Origin: Paenibacillus chitinolyticus NBRC 15660 | Lineage (GTDB): Bacteria > Bacillota > Bacilli > Paenibacillales > NBRC-103111 | NCBI RefSeq assembly: GCF_000739915.1 | Contig: NZ_BBJT01000023.1 | Location: 1 to 59,118, forward strand | Direction: 5' to 3' | Length of the DNA: 59,118 nt | Part shown: positions 44,822 through 57,745 of the stretch, one piece after another | How positions within the stretch are numbered: position 1 is the first letter of the stretch | Layout: the number at the start of each line of letters is the position of its first letter | Made by a program: the position numbers and the translations under genes | The notes under the pieces: generated by a model | What the model saw: only the letters and a program-made list of their open reading frames with translations | Told to the model about the DNA's origin: nothing | Database searches by the model: none

Positions 44822-46198
44822 TTATTTTCCAAGACAGAACTGTGAAAAAATTTGATCAATCAACGATTCGGCAACCGAATCTCCTATAATTTCACCGAGA
44901 TGCTCCCATGCAGCCCGGATATCAATCTGAATCATGTCGATTGGCACATAGGCATCATTGGCTTCCATTGCCTCGCGAAGCGAGCCTTTGGCCTGCTTCA
45001 GCAGCCCGATATGCCGGACGTTGCTGACATAGGTTAAATCCGTGGACTCCAAATTGCCTTCGAAGAAAATAGCCGAGATCGCTTTTTCCAGCTCCGCGAG
45101 GCCGCTTCCTTCCAGAAGAGATAGGGAAACCACTCGCCCTTGCGGGAATTTGGCTTCGATCTCCTCTTTATCTATTTGTAAGGGAAGATCCGTTTTATTC
45201 AAAATGACGATAGTTTGACGCTGCCGCAGTTCTTCTATCATGGCCAGTTCTTCAGGCAGCAGCGGTTCGCTGCTGTTTAACACCAAGAGAATCAAATCCG
45301 CTTCGGACAAGGCCGTCCTGGAACGCTCTACCCCGATTTGCTCTACAAGGTCCGACGTTTCCCGGATACCGGCCGTATCAAGAAGCTTGAGCGGAATACC
45401 ACCCACATTGACGTATTCCTCGATCACGTCCCGGGTTGTCCCCGGAATATCGGTGACGATAGCACGGTTCTCTTGCGCCAGTGTATTGAGCAGCGAGGAC
45501 TTTCCGACGTTCGGCTTGCCGATAATCGCCGTCACAATCCCCTCACGCAAAATCTTCCCGTGTTCGGCCGTTCTTAACAGCTCGTCGATACGGGAACTCA
45601 CTTGAATGCAGCGTTCGCGGATAAACGCATTGGTCATTTCCTCAACGTCATGCTCCGGATAATCAATGTTCACTTCAATATGAGCCATCAGCTCAACCAA
45701 CTGGTAGCGCAGCTCGCCTATCGCTTTGGATAAATTGCCGTCCACCTGCTTCAGCGCAATTTGAAAAGCACGGTCCGATTTGGACCGGATCAGGTCGATG
45801 ACCGCTTCCGCCTGAGTCAGGTCGATCCGTCCGTTCAGAAAAGCACGCTTCGTGAACTCACCGGGTTCGGCAACACGTATCCCCTGCTCCAGCAGGAGGT
45901 CCATCACCCGTTTGACGGAGACAATTCCCCCGTGACAATTGATTTCAACGACATCTTCCGTCGTAAAAGAACGCGGTGCACGCATGACGCTGATAAGAAC
46001 TTCCTCTATTTTATCACCCGATGAAGGATGAATGATATGCCCATAATGAATGGTATGTGTCTGAGCCTCGGACAATTTCACTTTAGACCGGAATAACGGC
46101 TCCACCAGCTTGACGGCTTCGTCGCCGCTGACTCTCACAACCGCTATTCCGCCTTCCCCGAGTGGGGTGGCAATGGCGGCAATTGTATCTGAAATCAT
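44822..46198 (-). CDS. mnmE: tRNA modification GTPase MnmE
   Basis: 458 residues: N-terminal folate-binding domain ([20 protein letters not shown]), helical domain and inserted G domain with [12 protein letters not shown] (about 224-235), [13 protein letters not shown] and NKTD. The C-terminal CLGK carries the catalytic cysteine. It is partner of MnmG, 22 bases upstream of it. Confidence 0.97.
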   Translation of the reverse strand: MISDTIAAIATPLGEGGIAVVRVSGDEAVKLVEPLFRSKVKLSEAQTHTIHYGHIIHPSSGDKIEEVLISVMRAPRSFTTEDVVEINCHGGIVSVKRVMDLLLEQGIRVAEPGEFTKRAFLNGRIDLTQAEAVIDLIRSKSDRAFQIALKQVDGNLSKAIGELRYQLVELMAHIEVNIDYPEHDVEEMTNAFIRERCIQVSSRIDELLRTAEHGKILREGIVTAIIGKPNVGKSSLLNTLAQENRAIVTDIPGTTRDVIEEYVNVGGIPLKLLDTAGIRETSDLVEQIGVERSRTALSEADLILLVLNSSEPLLPEELAMIEELRQRQTIVILNKTDLPLQIDKEEIEAKFPQGRVVSLSLLEGSGLAELEKAISAIFFEGNLESTDLTYVSNVRHIGLLKQAKGSLREAMEANDAYVPIDMIQIDIRAAWEHLGEIIGDSVAESLIDQIFSQFCLGK

Positions 46199-46286
46199 AA
46201 AATAAACACCCCGTAAGCGGAGCGGTAACCGCTCAAATTATGAAAAAAGCAATGACGCCTAGAAAATACAGGGTCATTGCAGACAG

Positions 46287-46904
46287 TTATCTTAACGTAA
46301 TTACAACGCGACGATTCGGCTCGTCGCCTTTGCTGTATGTTTTCACCGACGGATGCGATTGCAGCTCGGCATGAATGATTTTGCGCTCCTGAGCGTTCAT
46401 CGGCTCCAAAATCAATTCCTTCCGGGAACGGACGACACGGCCCGCAAGCCGGTGTGCCAGTTCCTGCAGCGTCTGCTTCCGTCTGTCTCTAAACTGCTCG
46501 GCATCGAGCAGAATACGGACATGCGCATTCGAGAACCGATTTGCGACGATATTGACCAAATATTGAAGCGCGTCCAAAGTTTGTCCTCTTTTACCGATCA
46601 ATATTCCGAGTTCGGATCCGCTTAAGTTAAACAAATGGCCTTCTTTCGTTTGCTTCTGGTCAATGGAGATAGCCAGCCCCATCGTGTCGAACAGATCTTT
46701 CAGAAAAGCAACGGCTTCTTCGATCGGATCCGGGATCTTCTCGAGTTCCACCTTCGCTTCCTTCGTGCCGATCAATCCGAGAAAACCTTTGGACGGCTGT
46801 TCCAGGACGGTGACATGCACCCGGTCTTGCGTAGTGCTTAACTGCGCAAGACCGGCCTTTATTGCATCATCAATCGTTTTTCCCGTCGCAATCACTTTTT
46901 TCAT
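46287..46904 (-). CDS. jag: RNA-binding protein Jag (KhpB)
   Basis: 205 residues: Jag_N domain (VIATGKTIDDAIKAGLAQLS), KH domain (SELGILIGKRGQTLDALQYL) and R3H domain (RRKQTLQELAHRLAGRVV, ERKIIHAEL). With KhpA it binds RNA and influences cell elongation. It overlaps yidC by four bases. Confidence 0.95.
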   Translation of the reverse strand: MKKVIATGKTIDDAIKAGLAQLSTTQDRVHVTVLEQPSKGFLGLIGTKEAKVELEKIPDPIEEAVAFLKDLFDTMGLAISIDQKQTKEGHLFNLSGSELGILIGKRGQTLDALQYLVNIVANRFSNAHVRILLDAEQFRDRRKQTLQELAHRLAGRVVRSRKELILEPMNAQERKIIHAELQSHPSVKTYSKGDEPNRRVVITLR

Positions 46905-47656
46905 GCAGCCTGTCCACCTTTTGTTTTAGGAGATCGACCGTACAAGAAATAGGTCTGAACGATGGTGAAGACGTTGCTGTAAATCCAGTACAGCGGCAAA
47001 GCGGATGCGAAGCTCATCGACATCACGAAGATCATCACCGGGAAAATAAACATGATGCTCTGCATCTGTTTGTTCATCGGGTTCTGAGCCGACATCACTT
47101 TTTGCTGAATGAACGTTGTAGCCGCCGCTAGGACCGGCAGTACATAGAACGGATCGGGTTTACCGAGTTCCATCCATAGAAATTGATGAGAAAAAATGTG
47201 CGGATTCCGCACGATCGCTTGATAAAGCGCCAGCAAGATCGGCATCTGAATCAGAATCGGGAAACATCCGGCAAGCGGATTGACACCATGCTTCTGGAAA
47301 AGCTTCATTGTCTCTTCCTGCTGCTTCTGCGGGTTATCTTTAAACTTCTCGCGGATTTTAGCCATTTCCGGCTGGACCTCCTGCATACGCTTGGAGCTCT
47401 TGTACTGCTTGAGCGTCAGCGGCAGAACGATCACACGGATAATGATAGTCACGATCAGGATAGAGATACCGTACGAATTGCCAATCGAATTGGCAAAGAA
47501 ATCGAGCAGATCAGACAGAGGGATAATGAAGTATTTGGTGAAAAACCCTGCTGTCGCGGGATCCAATGGAGGATACGAGGTAGGCGACGTGCCGCAACCC
47601 GTTAGCACGAACAACAGCAGAAGAAGCGGTGCATATTTGTAGGTTCGACGAATCAA
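46901..47656 (-). CDS. yidC: Membrane insertase YidC (SpoIIIJ type)
   Basis: 251 residues. A lipoprotein signal (LLLLLFVLTGCG, Cys near 21) is followed by the five-helix Oxa1/YidC core with QPEMAKIREKFKDNPQKQQE, GVNPLAGCFPILIQMPILLA and a C-terminal helix pair. It inserts membrane proteins with or without Sec. The start is TTG at 47656 after GGGAGG. It is co-transcribed with rnpA and jag. Confidence 0.95.
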   Translation of the reverse strand: MIRRTYKYAPLLLLLFVLTGCGTSPTSYPPLDPATAGFFTKYFIIPLSDLLDFFANSIGNSYGISILIVTIIIRVIVLPLTLKQYKSSKRMQEVQPEMAKIREKFKDNPQKQQEETMKLFQKHGVNPLAGCFPILIQMPILLALYQAIVRNPHIFSHQFLWMELGKPDPFYVLPVLAAATTFIQQKVMSAQNPMNKQMQSIMFIFPVMIFVMSMSFASALPLYWIYSNVFTIVQTYFLYGRSPKTKGGQAA

Positions 47657-47760
47657 TTGAGGTCCTCCCAGTTTTCTATTCCACCATAAACTATACCATA
47701 GTTTAATCCGGCAAGGAAATAATTGCTTGGAAAATAAAGCATGTCCAAATCGAGCCGGGA

Positions 47761-48108
47761 TCAGCTGTTTTTTCGCAGCAGCCCCGCTCGTTTGAAAACA
47801 TGGTAGATGCTCTTCTCCATCTCGTGGAAATCCATTTCGACGGCCGGTTTTCTCACGATGACTATATAATCGTAACCACCGGGAAACCGTTCCTCGTTCA
47901 GCCGGATAATTTCCTTTAAAACGCGTCGCAGCCGGTTGCGGATGACGGCGTTTCCAATCTTTTTGCTGGCCGAGATCCCCAGCCGGAAATGTTCATTCTC
48001 ACGACGAGGCATATAATATAGAACAAACTGGTGGTTCGCTGCCGATTTTCCGTAGCGATACACCTTTTGAAAATCTTCTCTTTTTGCAAGCCTAAGCTTT
48101 TTTTCCAC
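47761..48108 (-). CDS. rnpA: Ribonuclease P protein component
   Basis: 115 residues. MEKKLRLAKREDFQKVYRYG, then the RNR-type motif KKIGNAVIRNRLRRVLKEI that binds the RNA subunit. The GTG at 48108 is preferred, with GGAGTG seven bases before it; a TTG five codons earlier overlaps that site. Confidence 0.95.
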   Translation of the reverse strand: MEKKLRLAKREDFQKVYRYGKSAANHQFVLYYMPRRENEHFRLGISASKKIGNAVIRNRLRRVLKEIIRLNEERFPGGYDYIVIVRKPAVEMDFHEMEKSIYHVFKRAGLLRKNS

Positions 48109-48216
48109 AAGCAAGCACTCCAAACAAAACCGCTTCTTTGACCGCCCATTCTCTAGTTTTCACCGGTAACGGGCGGTTTAATCGGTCGAAACCCTCACAA
48201 GCCTATAAAAACCCAG

Positions 48217-48240
48217 AAAAAAAGACCACATCAAGTGGCC
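48217..48240 (-). terminator. Hairpin with T-run between rpmH and rnpA
   Basis: GGCCAC/GTGGTC (one G-U) with a 5-base loop, followed on the minus strand by seven T's. It lies six bases after rpmH and about 110 before rnpA, so it would partly end rpmH transcripts inside the operon. Confidence 0.65.
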
Positions 48241-48246
48241 TGGCAA

Positions 48247-48381
48247 TTAAGCACTCAGTACTTTTCTACCTTTTTGACGGCGTGCTTGCAGCACTTTACG
48301 GCCGTTTTTCGTGCTCATTCTTTTACGGAAACCGTGGTTCTTCTTCCGTGTTCTTGTGTTCGGGTTAAACGTAGGACGCAT
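48247..48381 (-). CDS. rpmH: 50S ribosomal protein L34
   Basis: 44 residues, [20 protein letters not shown], continuing through [20 protein letters not shown] to Leu-Ser-Ala. The ATG at 48381 follows GGAGGTG. It is the standard divergent neighbour of dnaA. Confidence 0.98.
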   Translation of the reverse strand: MRPTFNPNTRTRKKNHGFRKRMSTKNGRKVLQARRQKGRKVLSA

Positions 48382-48404
48382 CTATTTGCACCTCCCTGAG
48401 GATC

Positions 48405-48432
48405 TATCTAATCCCAAAAATGTCTTTTTCAA
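48405..48432 (-). promoter_or_regulatory. Promoter of rpmH
   Basis: On the minus strand TTGAAA and TAGATA are separated by 16 bases, about 25 bases before the rpmH start. Confidence 0.6.
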
Positions 48433-48612
48433 TTAAAGCACAAAGAGACCCTAAAAGTCAAGGTGGAAGCTCGGCTGGAACAACCTGTGTACAAATTTTT
48501 CAACCCTCTGTGCAGAACTTGTCGAAAGCAAACAAATTATCAACAATATCTAGTGGTGTTAATATTAACTTTACACAAGGGGTTGAATATGTGGATAAAT
48601 TAAAACATTGCG

Positions 48613-48641
48613 TTGATAATCCCTCTCTCATTTGCTAATAT
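48613..48641 (+). promoter_or_regulatory. Promoter of dnaA
   Basis: TTGATA and TAATAT are separated by 17 bases. A DnaA box lies 14 bases upstream and others lie within the transcript leader, as expected for autorepression. Confidence 0.6.
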
Positions 48642-48858
48642 AGTATTGTTTCTGTTGTGGATATTCTCCTGACACCCTTCGTTTATCAACAGCCTGTGGA
48701 TAACATTGTGAACAATTTTCCCTCTATTCGAGCAAGTCTCTTCTGCATAACCTGACTCGTGTGGATAAGAATCGACAAGATTTTGTGGTAATTGACATGA
48801 AGCAAGGCGACATGGCGTTTTCCGCAAGTCTTTTTTATGTTTAAAGGAGTGAACTGTT

Positions 48859-50223
48859 GTGGATAGCCATACGACCGACTCATGGCAGCAAGTCCTGTCT
48901 ATCATACAAAAAAAATTAAGCAAGCCGAGCTTCGATACTTGGCTTAAATCCACAAGAGCTACCGTCTTTACGGATACGACTGTCGTCATCAGCGCACCGA
49001 ACAATTTTGCGAAAGAATGGCTGGAAAGCCGCTACGCGAAAATGATCGGGACCACGATCTATGAATTTCTCGGCAAACAGGTCGAGGTCAAATTCGTAAA
49101 CGAGTCCGACGAGAAATCGCCCGTCGCGGTACAAACCACGCCCCCGGAAATTCCGAAGGAGCCTGCCGCTCCCGTTCAAGAAGAAACTTTTCATCATATG
49201 ATGAACTCGCGGTATACGTTCGATACGTTCGTTATCGGCGCCGGCAACCGGTTCGCCCATGCGGCTTCCCTTGCCGTTGCGGAGGCCCCGGCCAAAGCAT
49301 ACAATCCGCTTTTTCTATACGGAGGCGTAGGACTCGGGAAAACCCACTTGATGCACGCAATCGGGCATTATGTACTCGAACATAATCCGCGGGCGCGCGT
49401 TCTTTACATCTCTTCCGAGAAATTTACGAACGAATTCATCAATGCGATCCGGGACAACCGCGGCGAAGGATTCCGCAACAAATACAGAAGCATCGACGTG
49501 CTTCTTATAGACGATATTCAATTTCTTGCGGGTAAAGAACAGACGCAGGAAGAATTTTTCCACACCTTCAACGCCCTTCATGAAGAAGGCAAGCAGATCA
49601 TCATTTCCAGCGACCGGCCTCCCAAAGAGATCCCGACGCTCGAAGACCGTCTGCGCTCGCGCTTCGAATGGGGGCTCATTACGGATATTCAGCCGCCGGA
49701 CTTAGAGACGCGTATTGCCATTCTCCGCAAGAAAGCCAAGGCCGAGAATCTTGAAATTCCGAATGAAGCGATGGTGTATATCGCCAATCAGATCGATACG
49801 AACATTCGGGAACTCGAAGGTGCGTTGATTAGGGTCGTCGCCTATTCCTCGTTAAGCAACCAGGATATTACGACTCATCTGGCTGCGGAAGCGCTGAAAG
49901 ATATTATCCCTTCAAGCCGGCCGCGGGTCATTACGATGCAGGATATCCAGCAGAAAGTCGGAGAGTTCTACGGGTTGAAAATGGAGGACTTCAAAGCGAG
50001 GAAACGGACCAAAGCCGTTGCTTTTCCTAGGCAGGTTGCCATGTATTTATCCCGGGAAATGACCGATTTCTCTCTTCCCAAGATCGGCGAGGCGTTCGGC
50101 GGACGCGATCACACGACCGTCATCCACGCGCACGAAAAAATTAGCGAGGCCCTGAAGACAGATCAGGAACTTTTCAAAATCATTCATAGCCTGACGGAAA
50201 AAATCAAAAATCCGTCCTCTTAA
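48859..50223 (+). CDS. dnaA: Replication initiator DnaA
   Basis: 454 residues. Domain I (about 1-80), a variable linker (about 85-110), AAA+ domain with Walker [16 protein letters not shown] (about 154-168), Walker [14 protein letters not shown] (about 213) and sensor motifs, then domain IV with the box-binding [15 protein letters not shown] (about 413). The start is GTG after AAAGGAGTGAA; the frame reads [13 protein letters not shown]. It unwinds oriC and acts as a transcription factor. Confidence 0.98.
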   Translation: MDSHTTDSWQQVLSIIQKKLSKPSFDTWLKSTRATVFTDTTVVISAPNNFAKEWLESRYAKMIGTTIYEFLGKQVEVKFVNESDEKSPVAVQTTPPEIPKEPAAPVQEETFHHMMNSRYTFDTFVIGAGNRFAHAASLAVAEAPAKAYNPLFLYGGVGLGKTHLMHAIGHYVLEHNPRARVLYISSEKFTNEFINAIRDNRGEGFRNKYRSIDVLLIDDIQFLAGKEQTQEEFFHTFNALHEEGKQIIISSDRPPKEIPTLEDRLRSRFEWGLITDIQPPDLETRIAILRKKAKAENLEIPNEAMVYIANQIDTNIRELEGALIRVVAYSSLSNQDITTHLAAEALKDIIPSSRPRVITMQDIQQKVGEFYGLKMEDFKARKRTKAVAFPRQVAMYLSREMTDFSLPKIGEAFGGRDHTTVIHAHEKISEALKTDQELFKIIHSLTEKIKNPSS

Positions 50224-50228
50224 TAACT

Positions 50229-50275
50229 ACAAGCCTATGCACAAACTATGCACATGTGGATAGGCTTGTTTTTTG
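50229..50275 (+). terminator. dnaA terminator
   Basis: ACAAGCCTAT and ATAGGCTTGT stem, then TTTTTT. It overlaps a one-mismatch DnaA box at 50255-50263. Confidence 0.85.
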
Positions 50276-50281
50276 TGACTT

Positions 50282-50330
50282 TCGTCCACATATCCACATA
50301 TCCAGTGCCTCTACTACTATTACTAATAAA
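50282..50330 (+). promoter_or_regulatory. oriC unwinding site with DnaA-trio-like triplets
   Basis: Box-like repeats GTCCACATATCCACATATCC (best box ATATCCACA at 50290-50298) are followed by a short GC-containing spacer and then CTACTACTATTACTAATAA. The latter is a ladder of CTA/TTA/ATA triplets leading into an A-rich stretch. This order equals the basal unwinding element (DnaA boxes, GC spacer, DnaA-trios) described for Bacillus subtilis between dnaA and dnaN. Confidence 0.8.
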
Positions 50331-50391
50331 AAAAAGGTATTATATAAGGGTATGCAGTCCGGCTAGAATTTAGAACCACAGGAGTGAAAAC

Positions 50392-51534
50392 ATGAAATTA
50401 ACGATATTGAAAGATCAACTTAATGAATCCATTCAGCACGTCTCCAAGGCCATCTCCAGTAAAACGACTATTCCGATTTTGACCGGAATCAAAATAGACG
50501 CCACTTCAGAAGGTGTAACACTGACTGCCAGTGACACCGACATTTCCATCCAAAGCTTTATGCCAACCGAAACTGCTGAGCTGAAAGTAATTGAGCTCTT
50601 TCAACCGGGAAGCGTCGTGCTCCCCGCTAAATTTTTCATGGAAATGATCCGCAAGCTCCCCTCCCAAACGATCGAGATCGAAGTTAAGGACCATTTTCAA
50701 ACCACCATTCGTTCGGGATCTTCCGAAGTGCAAATTATGGGTCTCGACCCTGAAGAATATCCGCTTCTGCCCCAAATCGAAGAAAGCCGTACGATCCGGA
50801 TTCCAAGCGATCTGCTCAAAACGATGATCAAGCAGACGTCTTTTTCCGTTTCGACGAATGAAACTACGCCTATTCTGACCGGTGTACTCTGGCAGATTTC
50901 GGACAATAAGCTGAAATTTATCGCTTGCGACCGCCACAGACTGGCTTCCCGTGAGATTAACCTCGATCTGGAGCCGGGACAAAAATTCCATCCGATTGTT
51001 ATTTCCGGACGTACGCTTAACGAGCTGAGCAAAATTTTGCCGGATCAGAATTCCTTGATCGATATCGTTATCGCGGACAATCAGGTCTTGTTCAAAATGA
51101 ACTCGATTTTGTTCTATACGCGCATTCTGGACGGAACTTATCCGGATACATCCAAGCTTATTCCGCAGTCGTTCCAGACAGAACTCGTTGTGGGCACCAA
51201 AGAACTGGCCGATGCGATTGACCGTGCTTACCTTCTTTCCAGAGAAGATAAGACCAATATCGTTAAACTCGTGATGAAAGAAGATGAAACCATCGAGGTT
51301 TCTTCAAGTTCGACCGAATTGGGCAAAGTAACGGAGCAACTGCAGCTTCAGAAAATCAACGGCGAACTGCTGCGGATCTCCTTTAACTCCAAATATATGC
51401 TCGATGCGCTTAAAGTTATGGATAGCGACCACATTCACATCGGATTCACCGGCGCTATGCAGCCGATTATTATCCGTCCGGAAGAACAGCAAAATATTTT
51501 GCAGCTTATTCTCCCGTACCGCACAACAAACTAA
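50392..51534 (+). CDS. dnaN: DNA polymerase III sliding clamp (beta)
   Basis: 380 residues: three clamp domains; MKLTILKDQLNESIQHVSKA at the N-terminus and IGFTGAMQPIIIRPE with an LILPYR end. The ATG follows AGGAGTG. It encircles DNA and tethers the polymerase. Confidence 0.97.
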   Translation: MKLTILKDQLNESIQHVSKAISSKTTIPILTGIKIDATSEGVTLTASDTDISIQSFMPTETAELKVIELFQPGSVVLPAKFFMEMIRKLPSQTIEIEVKDHFQTTIRSGSSEVQIMGLDPEEYPLLPQIEESRTIRIPSDLLKTMIKQTSFSVSTNETTPILTGVLWQISDNKLKFIACDRHRLASREINLDLEPGQKFHPIVISGRTLNELSKILPDQNSLIDIVIADNQVLFKMNSILFYTRILDGTYPDTSKLIPQSFQTELVVGTKELADAIDRAYLLSREDKTNIVKLVMKEDETIEVSSSSTELGKVTEQLQLQKINGELLRISFNSKYMLDALKVMDSDHIHIGFTGAMQPIIIRPEEQQNILQLILPYRTTN

Positions 51535-51573
51535 GCAGACTGACAATTAAATCAGACAAACGGAGGAGACTCG

Positions 51574-51789
51574 ATGAAAGAGGTCACCATTCGTACGGAA
51601 TATATAACCTTGGGTCAATTTTTGAAACTGGCGGACTGCATTCAAACCGGAGGACAGGCCAAATCCTTCCTTCAGGAAGCCCATATCGAAGTAAACGGAG
51701 AAAACGAAAACCGCCGCGGGCGGAAGCTGTACTCCGGAGACAAAGTTGCCGTAGAAGGCTGCGGGGAATTCGTCGTGTCCCGGGAATAG
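51574..51789 (+). CDS. yaaA: S4-domain protein YaaA
   Basis: 71 residues: YITLGQFLKLADCIQTGGQA, then FLQEAHIEVNGENENRRGRK, a single S4 RNA-binding domain. It is the standard gene between dnaN and recF, thought to act with the ribosome or RecF unit. Its start follows GGAGGAG. Confidence 0.93.
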   Translation: MKEVTIRTEYITLGQFLKLADCIQTGGQAKSFLQEAHIEVNGENENRRGRKLYSGDKVAVEGCGEFVVSRE

Positions 51790-51816
51790 GCCCGAGGAAG
51801 CACAGGAGGAACGCCA

Positions 51817-52935
51817 TTGTTTGTCAAACGGCTGTTGTTGGAACATTATCGAAATTATCCACATGTGGAAATCTCGACGGATCGGAATGTTAACATCTTT
51901 GTAGGTCCCAATGCGCAGGGGAAGACCAACTTGCTGGAATCCATCTACGTGCTTGCACTGACCAAGTCCCACCGTACCCATCAGGAGAAGGAATTGATTC
52001 AATGGCAGGAGGACCATGCCAGACTTTTTGGCGAGGTGGAACGGAAATACGGAATGAGTACGCTCGAGCTTTCCATATCGGGCAAAGGCAAGAAAGCGAA
52101 AGTAAACGGGCTTGAGCAAAAAAAGCTGAGCCAGTATGTCGGGGCGCTTAATGTGGTGATGTTCGCTCCCGAAGACCTGGAGATCGTCAAGGGAAGCCCC
52201 GGCATCCGCCGGAGGTTTCTCGATATGGAGATCGGGCAGGTCTACCCCAGCTACCTTTACGACCTCACTCAATACCAGAAGGTGCTTGTGCAGCGCAATA
52301 ATTTGCTGAAGCAGTCCTACCCCCCTTCCGCGGCCAATAGCTCTATGCTGGATGTATGGAACGAACAGCTTGCAGCCTTCGGTGTTAAAATTATGAAAAA
52401 ACGTCAAAGCTTTATAAAGAAACTCCAAAGCTGGGCGGAGCAGATTCATCAGGGAATCACCAACGGCAAGGAAATGCTCCGGGTGGAGTATGCTCCTTCC
52501 TTTGCGGACGGGCACTTTGAAGATGAATCTGTTTTATTGGACCGATTTATGATAAAGTTATCACAGATAAAAGAACAGGAAATGCGAAGAGGCGTCTCAT
52601 TGATCGGTCCGCACCGGGACGACCTTCTTTTCTGCATTAACGACAAAGACGTACAAACGTACGGATCCCAAGGGCAGCAGAGAACGACTGCTCTTTCTTT
52701 AAAGTTAGCCGAAATCGAACTCATCCGGGAGGAGGTCGGCGAGTACCCTGTGTTACTCCTCGACGATGTTCTTTCCGAACTTGACGAATATAGACAGACC
52801 CAACTCATCCAGACGTTCCAGAAGAAAGTACAAACGTTTATCACAACGACCGGACTCGAAAGCGTCCATTTGGACCAGTTAGACCATGCGGCCGTTTTTC
52901 ATGTTTCGAGCGGCAGCGTCATCGACAGGAGTTGA
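51817..52935 (+). CDS. recF: DNA repair protein RecF
   Basis: 372 residues. SMC-like ATPase with Walker A GPNAQGKTNLLES (about 30), signature YGSQGQQRTTALSLKLAE and Walker B VLLLDDVLSELD. It loads RecA at gaps. The start is TTG after AGGAGG. A perfect DnaA box TTATCCACA occurs in its coding sequence at 51855-51863. Confidence 0.96.
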   Translation: MFVKRLLLEHYRNYPHVEISTDRNVNIFVGPNAQGKTNLLESIYVLALTKSHRTHQEKELIQWQEDHARLFGEVERKYGMSTLELSISGKGKKAKVNGLEQKKLSQYVGALNVVMFAPEDLEIVKGSPGIRRRFLDMEIGQVYPSYLYDLTQYQKVLVQRNNLLKQSYPPSAANSSMLDVWNEQLAAFGVKIMKKRQSFIKKLQSWAEQIHQGITNGKEMLRVEYAPSFADGHFEDESVLLDRFMIKLSQIKEQEMRRGVSLIGPHRDDLLFCINDKDVQTYGSQGQQRTTALSLKLAEIELIREEVGEYPVLLLDDVLSELDEYRQTQLIQTFQKKVQTFITTTGLESVHLDQLDHAAVFHVSSGSVIDRS

Positions 52936-52941
52936 GAGATT

Positions 52942-55141
<2,200 letters not shown>

Positions 55142-55157
55142 GGCTTCAAGAGATAGA

Positions 55158-55178
55158 AGGCTGGATTTATTCCAGCCT
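55158..55178 (+). other. Stem-loop between gyrB and gyrA
   Basis: AGGCTGGA pairs with TCCAGCCT around a short loop, without a T-run. It may be a processing or stability element rather than a terminator. Confidence 0.5.
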
Positions 55179-55205
55179 AGGATGCACGTTTCAGGAGGAT
55201 AAATC

Positions 55206-57731
55206 ATGACCGAAGAAATGCGTTCGCAAGTCGTTGAGGTTGATATTAGTTCGGAAATGCGCACCTCATTTTTAGATTACGCCATGAGTATCATCGTCAG
55301 CCGTGCGCTTCCCGACGTCCGGGACGGCCTCAAACCGGTTCACCGGCGTATTTTATACGCGATGTCCGAGCTGGGCATGTATTCAGATAAACCGCACAAA
55401 AAGTCAGCCAGAATCGTCGGCGAAGTAATCGGTAAATACCATCCTCACGGGGATTCTCCGGTATATGAAACGATGGTCCGGATGGCTCAGGATTTCTCGC
55501 TGCGTTACATGCTCATTGACGGGCACGGAAACTTCGGTTCCGTCGACGGCGACATGGCGGCAGCTATGCGTTACACGGAGGCGCGTCTCTCCAAGATCGC
55601 AATGGAGATGCTGCGTGATATCAATAAAGAGACCATCGACTACATTCCGAACTATGACGGAGAGGAACAGGAGCCGGTCGTACTGCCGGCACGGTTCCCT
55701 AACCTCCTTGTTAACGGATCTTCCGGGATTGCCGTAGGTATGGCCACCAATATTCCGCCGCATAATCTTGGAGAGGTTATCGACGGAATTCAGCAAATGA
55801 TCGAGAACCCGGATGTAACTCCGTTGGAATTGATGCAGTCAATCAAGGGCCCGGACTTCCCGACGGGTGCGTATATACTCGGCCGCGAAGGAATTCGGCA
55901 GGCTTATGCCACAGGCAGAGGCTCCGTCACCATGAGAGCGAAAGCCGACATTGAAGAAGTGAATAATAAAGCACGGATTATCGTGCATGAAATTCCTTAT
56001 CAAGTAAACAAAGCACGTTTGATTGAAAAGATCGCCGAACTCGTCCGCGACAAGAAAATCGACGGCATTACAGACTTACGCGATGAATCGGACCGTAACG
56101 GTATGCGTATCGTTATGGAGCTGCGTCGTGATGTGAATCCGAATGTCGTTCTCAATAATTTGTATAAGCATACAGCTTTGCAGTCCAATTTCGGTATCAT
56201 CATGCTCGCCCTCGTAAATGGGGAACCTAGGGTTCTGAACCTGAGGGAGATGATTTATTATTACCTGGAGCACCAGAAGGTCATCATCCGCAGACGTACC
56301 GAATACGATCTGCGTAAAGCCGAAGCTCGTGCTCATATTCTCGAGGGTCTGCGTATCGCGCTCGACAATCTGGATGAAGTCATTGCCCTAATCCGTTCTT
56401 CGCGTACAACCGAAGCTGCGCGTGAAGGCTTGATGACAACTTTCAACCTTTCTCACGATCAGGCGCAAGCCATTTTGGATATGCGTTTGCAGCGCCTTAC
56501 AGGTCTGGAGCGGGAGAAGATTGAACAAGAGTACGCCGAGCTTCTTCAAAAGATCGCAGAATTAAAAGCTATTCTTGCCGATGAGCAGCTTATTCTCGCT
56601 ATCATCAGCGAAGAGCTCAATGAAATCAAACAAAGCTACGGCGACGAAAGACGCAGTGAAATTACCAAAGGCGAAGACAGCATCGAAGACGAAGACCTGA
56701 TTCCTCAAGAGGATGTTGTCATTACTATTACCCACACGGGCTATATTAAACGCCTTCCGGTAAACACGTACCGAAGCCAGAAACGCGGAGGCCGCGGAAT
56801 CGTCGGTATGGATACGAAGACGGATGACTTTGTAAACCATCTGTTCGTAACCAACACGCATCACTATCTTCTCTTCTTTACGGACAGAGGCAAAGTGTAC
56901 AAGCTTAAGGCCTACGAGATTCCGGATCTTAGCCGGACTGCGCGGGGAACCCCGATTATCAACCTGATTCAGATTGAACAGGGCGAAACCGTAAGTGCCG
57001 TTATTCCGGTTCAGGAATTTAGTGCGGACAATTATCTGTTCTTTGCCACAAAGCAGGGGATTGTGAAAAAAACTCCGTTGGATGATTATATCAATATCCG
57101 CAAAGGCGGTCTGATCGCAATCAATCTCCGTGACGATGATTCGCTTGTCGGCGTAAAACTGACGGATGGCAAGCGTGATATTATCATGGGTACGCGTGAC
57201 GGCATGTCCATCCGATTCCCGGAAAACGATGTCAGATCCATGGGCCGTTCCGCCACGGGTGTCAAAGGCATTCAAATCGGACCGGAAGATACGGTTATCG
57301 ATATGGACGTGGTGGATGAAGACGCAAGCGTTCTGATTGTGACCTCCAAAGGTTTCGGCAAACGGACGCCTATAGCGGAATACCGCGTGCAATCACGGGG
57401 CGGTAAGGGCATCAAGACGCTCAACGTTACCACCAAGAACGGTGCGGTTGTAGGTCTTAAAGTCGTGAACAACGAAGAAGATCTCATGATCATTACCGCG
57501 AGCGGAACACTTATTCGGACAAGCATCTCCGGCATTTCTGAAATGGGACGCAACACGCAGGGGGTTCGTCTAATCAACATCCGCGAGGATGATGAGGTGG
57601 CGACTGTCACTCATGTGGCCAAGAGCGAGGAAAGCCAGGATGACGAGTTCAACGAAGAAGATCAGGAACAAATGGCGTCTGAACAAACGGATGCACAGGT
57701 GGATAATCCTGAAGAGGATACTGAAATTTAA
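55206..57731 (+). CDS. gyrA: DNA gyrase subunit A
   Basis: 841 residues: winged-helix domain with catalytic Tyr in RYTEARLSK (about 124), tower, coiled coil, and a C-terminal beta-pinwheel with GyrA-box QKRGGRGI (about 524). The quinolone-resistance region reads [20 protein letters not shown], with Ser near 84 and Glu near 88, the sensitive-type residues. The tail is acidic. Confidence 0.98.
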   Translation: MTEEMRSQVVEVDISSEMRTSFLDYAMSIIVSRALPDVRDGLKPVHRRILYAMSELGMYSDKPHKKSARIVGEVIGKYHPHGDSPVYETMVRMAQDFSLRYMLIDGHGNFGSVDGDMAAAMRYTEARLSKIAMEMLRDINKETIDYIPNYDGEEQEPVVLPARFPNLLVNGSSGIAVGMATNIPPHNLGEVIDGIQQMIENPDVTPLELMQSIKGPDFPTGAYILGREGIRQAYATGRGSVTMRAKADIEEVNNKARIIVHEIPYQVNKARLIEKIAELVRDKKIDGITDLRDESDRNGMRIVMELRRDVNPNVVLNNLYKHTALQSNFGIIMLALVNGEPRVLNLREMIYYYLEHQKVIIRRRTEYDLRKAEARAHILEGLRIALDNLDEVIALIRSSRTTEAAREGLMTTFNLSHDQAQAILDMRLQRLTGLEREKIEQEYAELLQKIAELKAILADEQLILAIISEELNEIKQSYGDERRSEITKGEDSIEDEDLIPQEDVVITITHTGYIKRLPVNTYRSQKRGGRGIVGMDTKTDDFVNHLFVTNTHHYLLFFTDRGKVYKLKAYEIPDLSRTARGTPIINLIQIEQGETVSAVIPVQEFSADNYLFFATKQGIVKKTPLDDYINIRKGGLIAINLRDDDSLVGVKLTDGKRDIIMGTRDGMSIRFPENDVRSMGRSATGVKGIQIGPEDTVIDMDVVDEDASVLIVTSKGFGKRTPIAEYRVQSRGGKGIKTLNVTTKNGAVVGLKVVNNEEDLMIITASGTLIRTSISGISEMGRNTQGVRLINIREDDEVATVTHVAKSEESQDDEFNEEDQEQMASEQTDAQVDNPEEDTEI

Positions 57732-57745
57732 TAAATAGTTTCGAA

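Larger units (their letters stand above)
48382..48858. other. oriC upstream region (rpmH–dnaA intergenic)
   Basis: 477 AT-rich bases with perfect DnaA boxes TGTGGATAA at 48590-48598, 48695-48703 and 48760-48768 (all one orientation). A one-mismatch box lies at 48656-48664, and TTATCAACA near-boxes lie at about 48537 and 48683. It holds divergent promoters for rpmH and dnaA. It corresponds to incA/incB of Bacillus subtilis. Confidence 0.9.

Noticed and set aside
48792-48797. TTGACA as the -35 of the dnaA promoter
   Set aside because: No -10 hexamer lies at 16-18 bases; the TTGATA/TAATAT pair at 48613-48641 is better.
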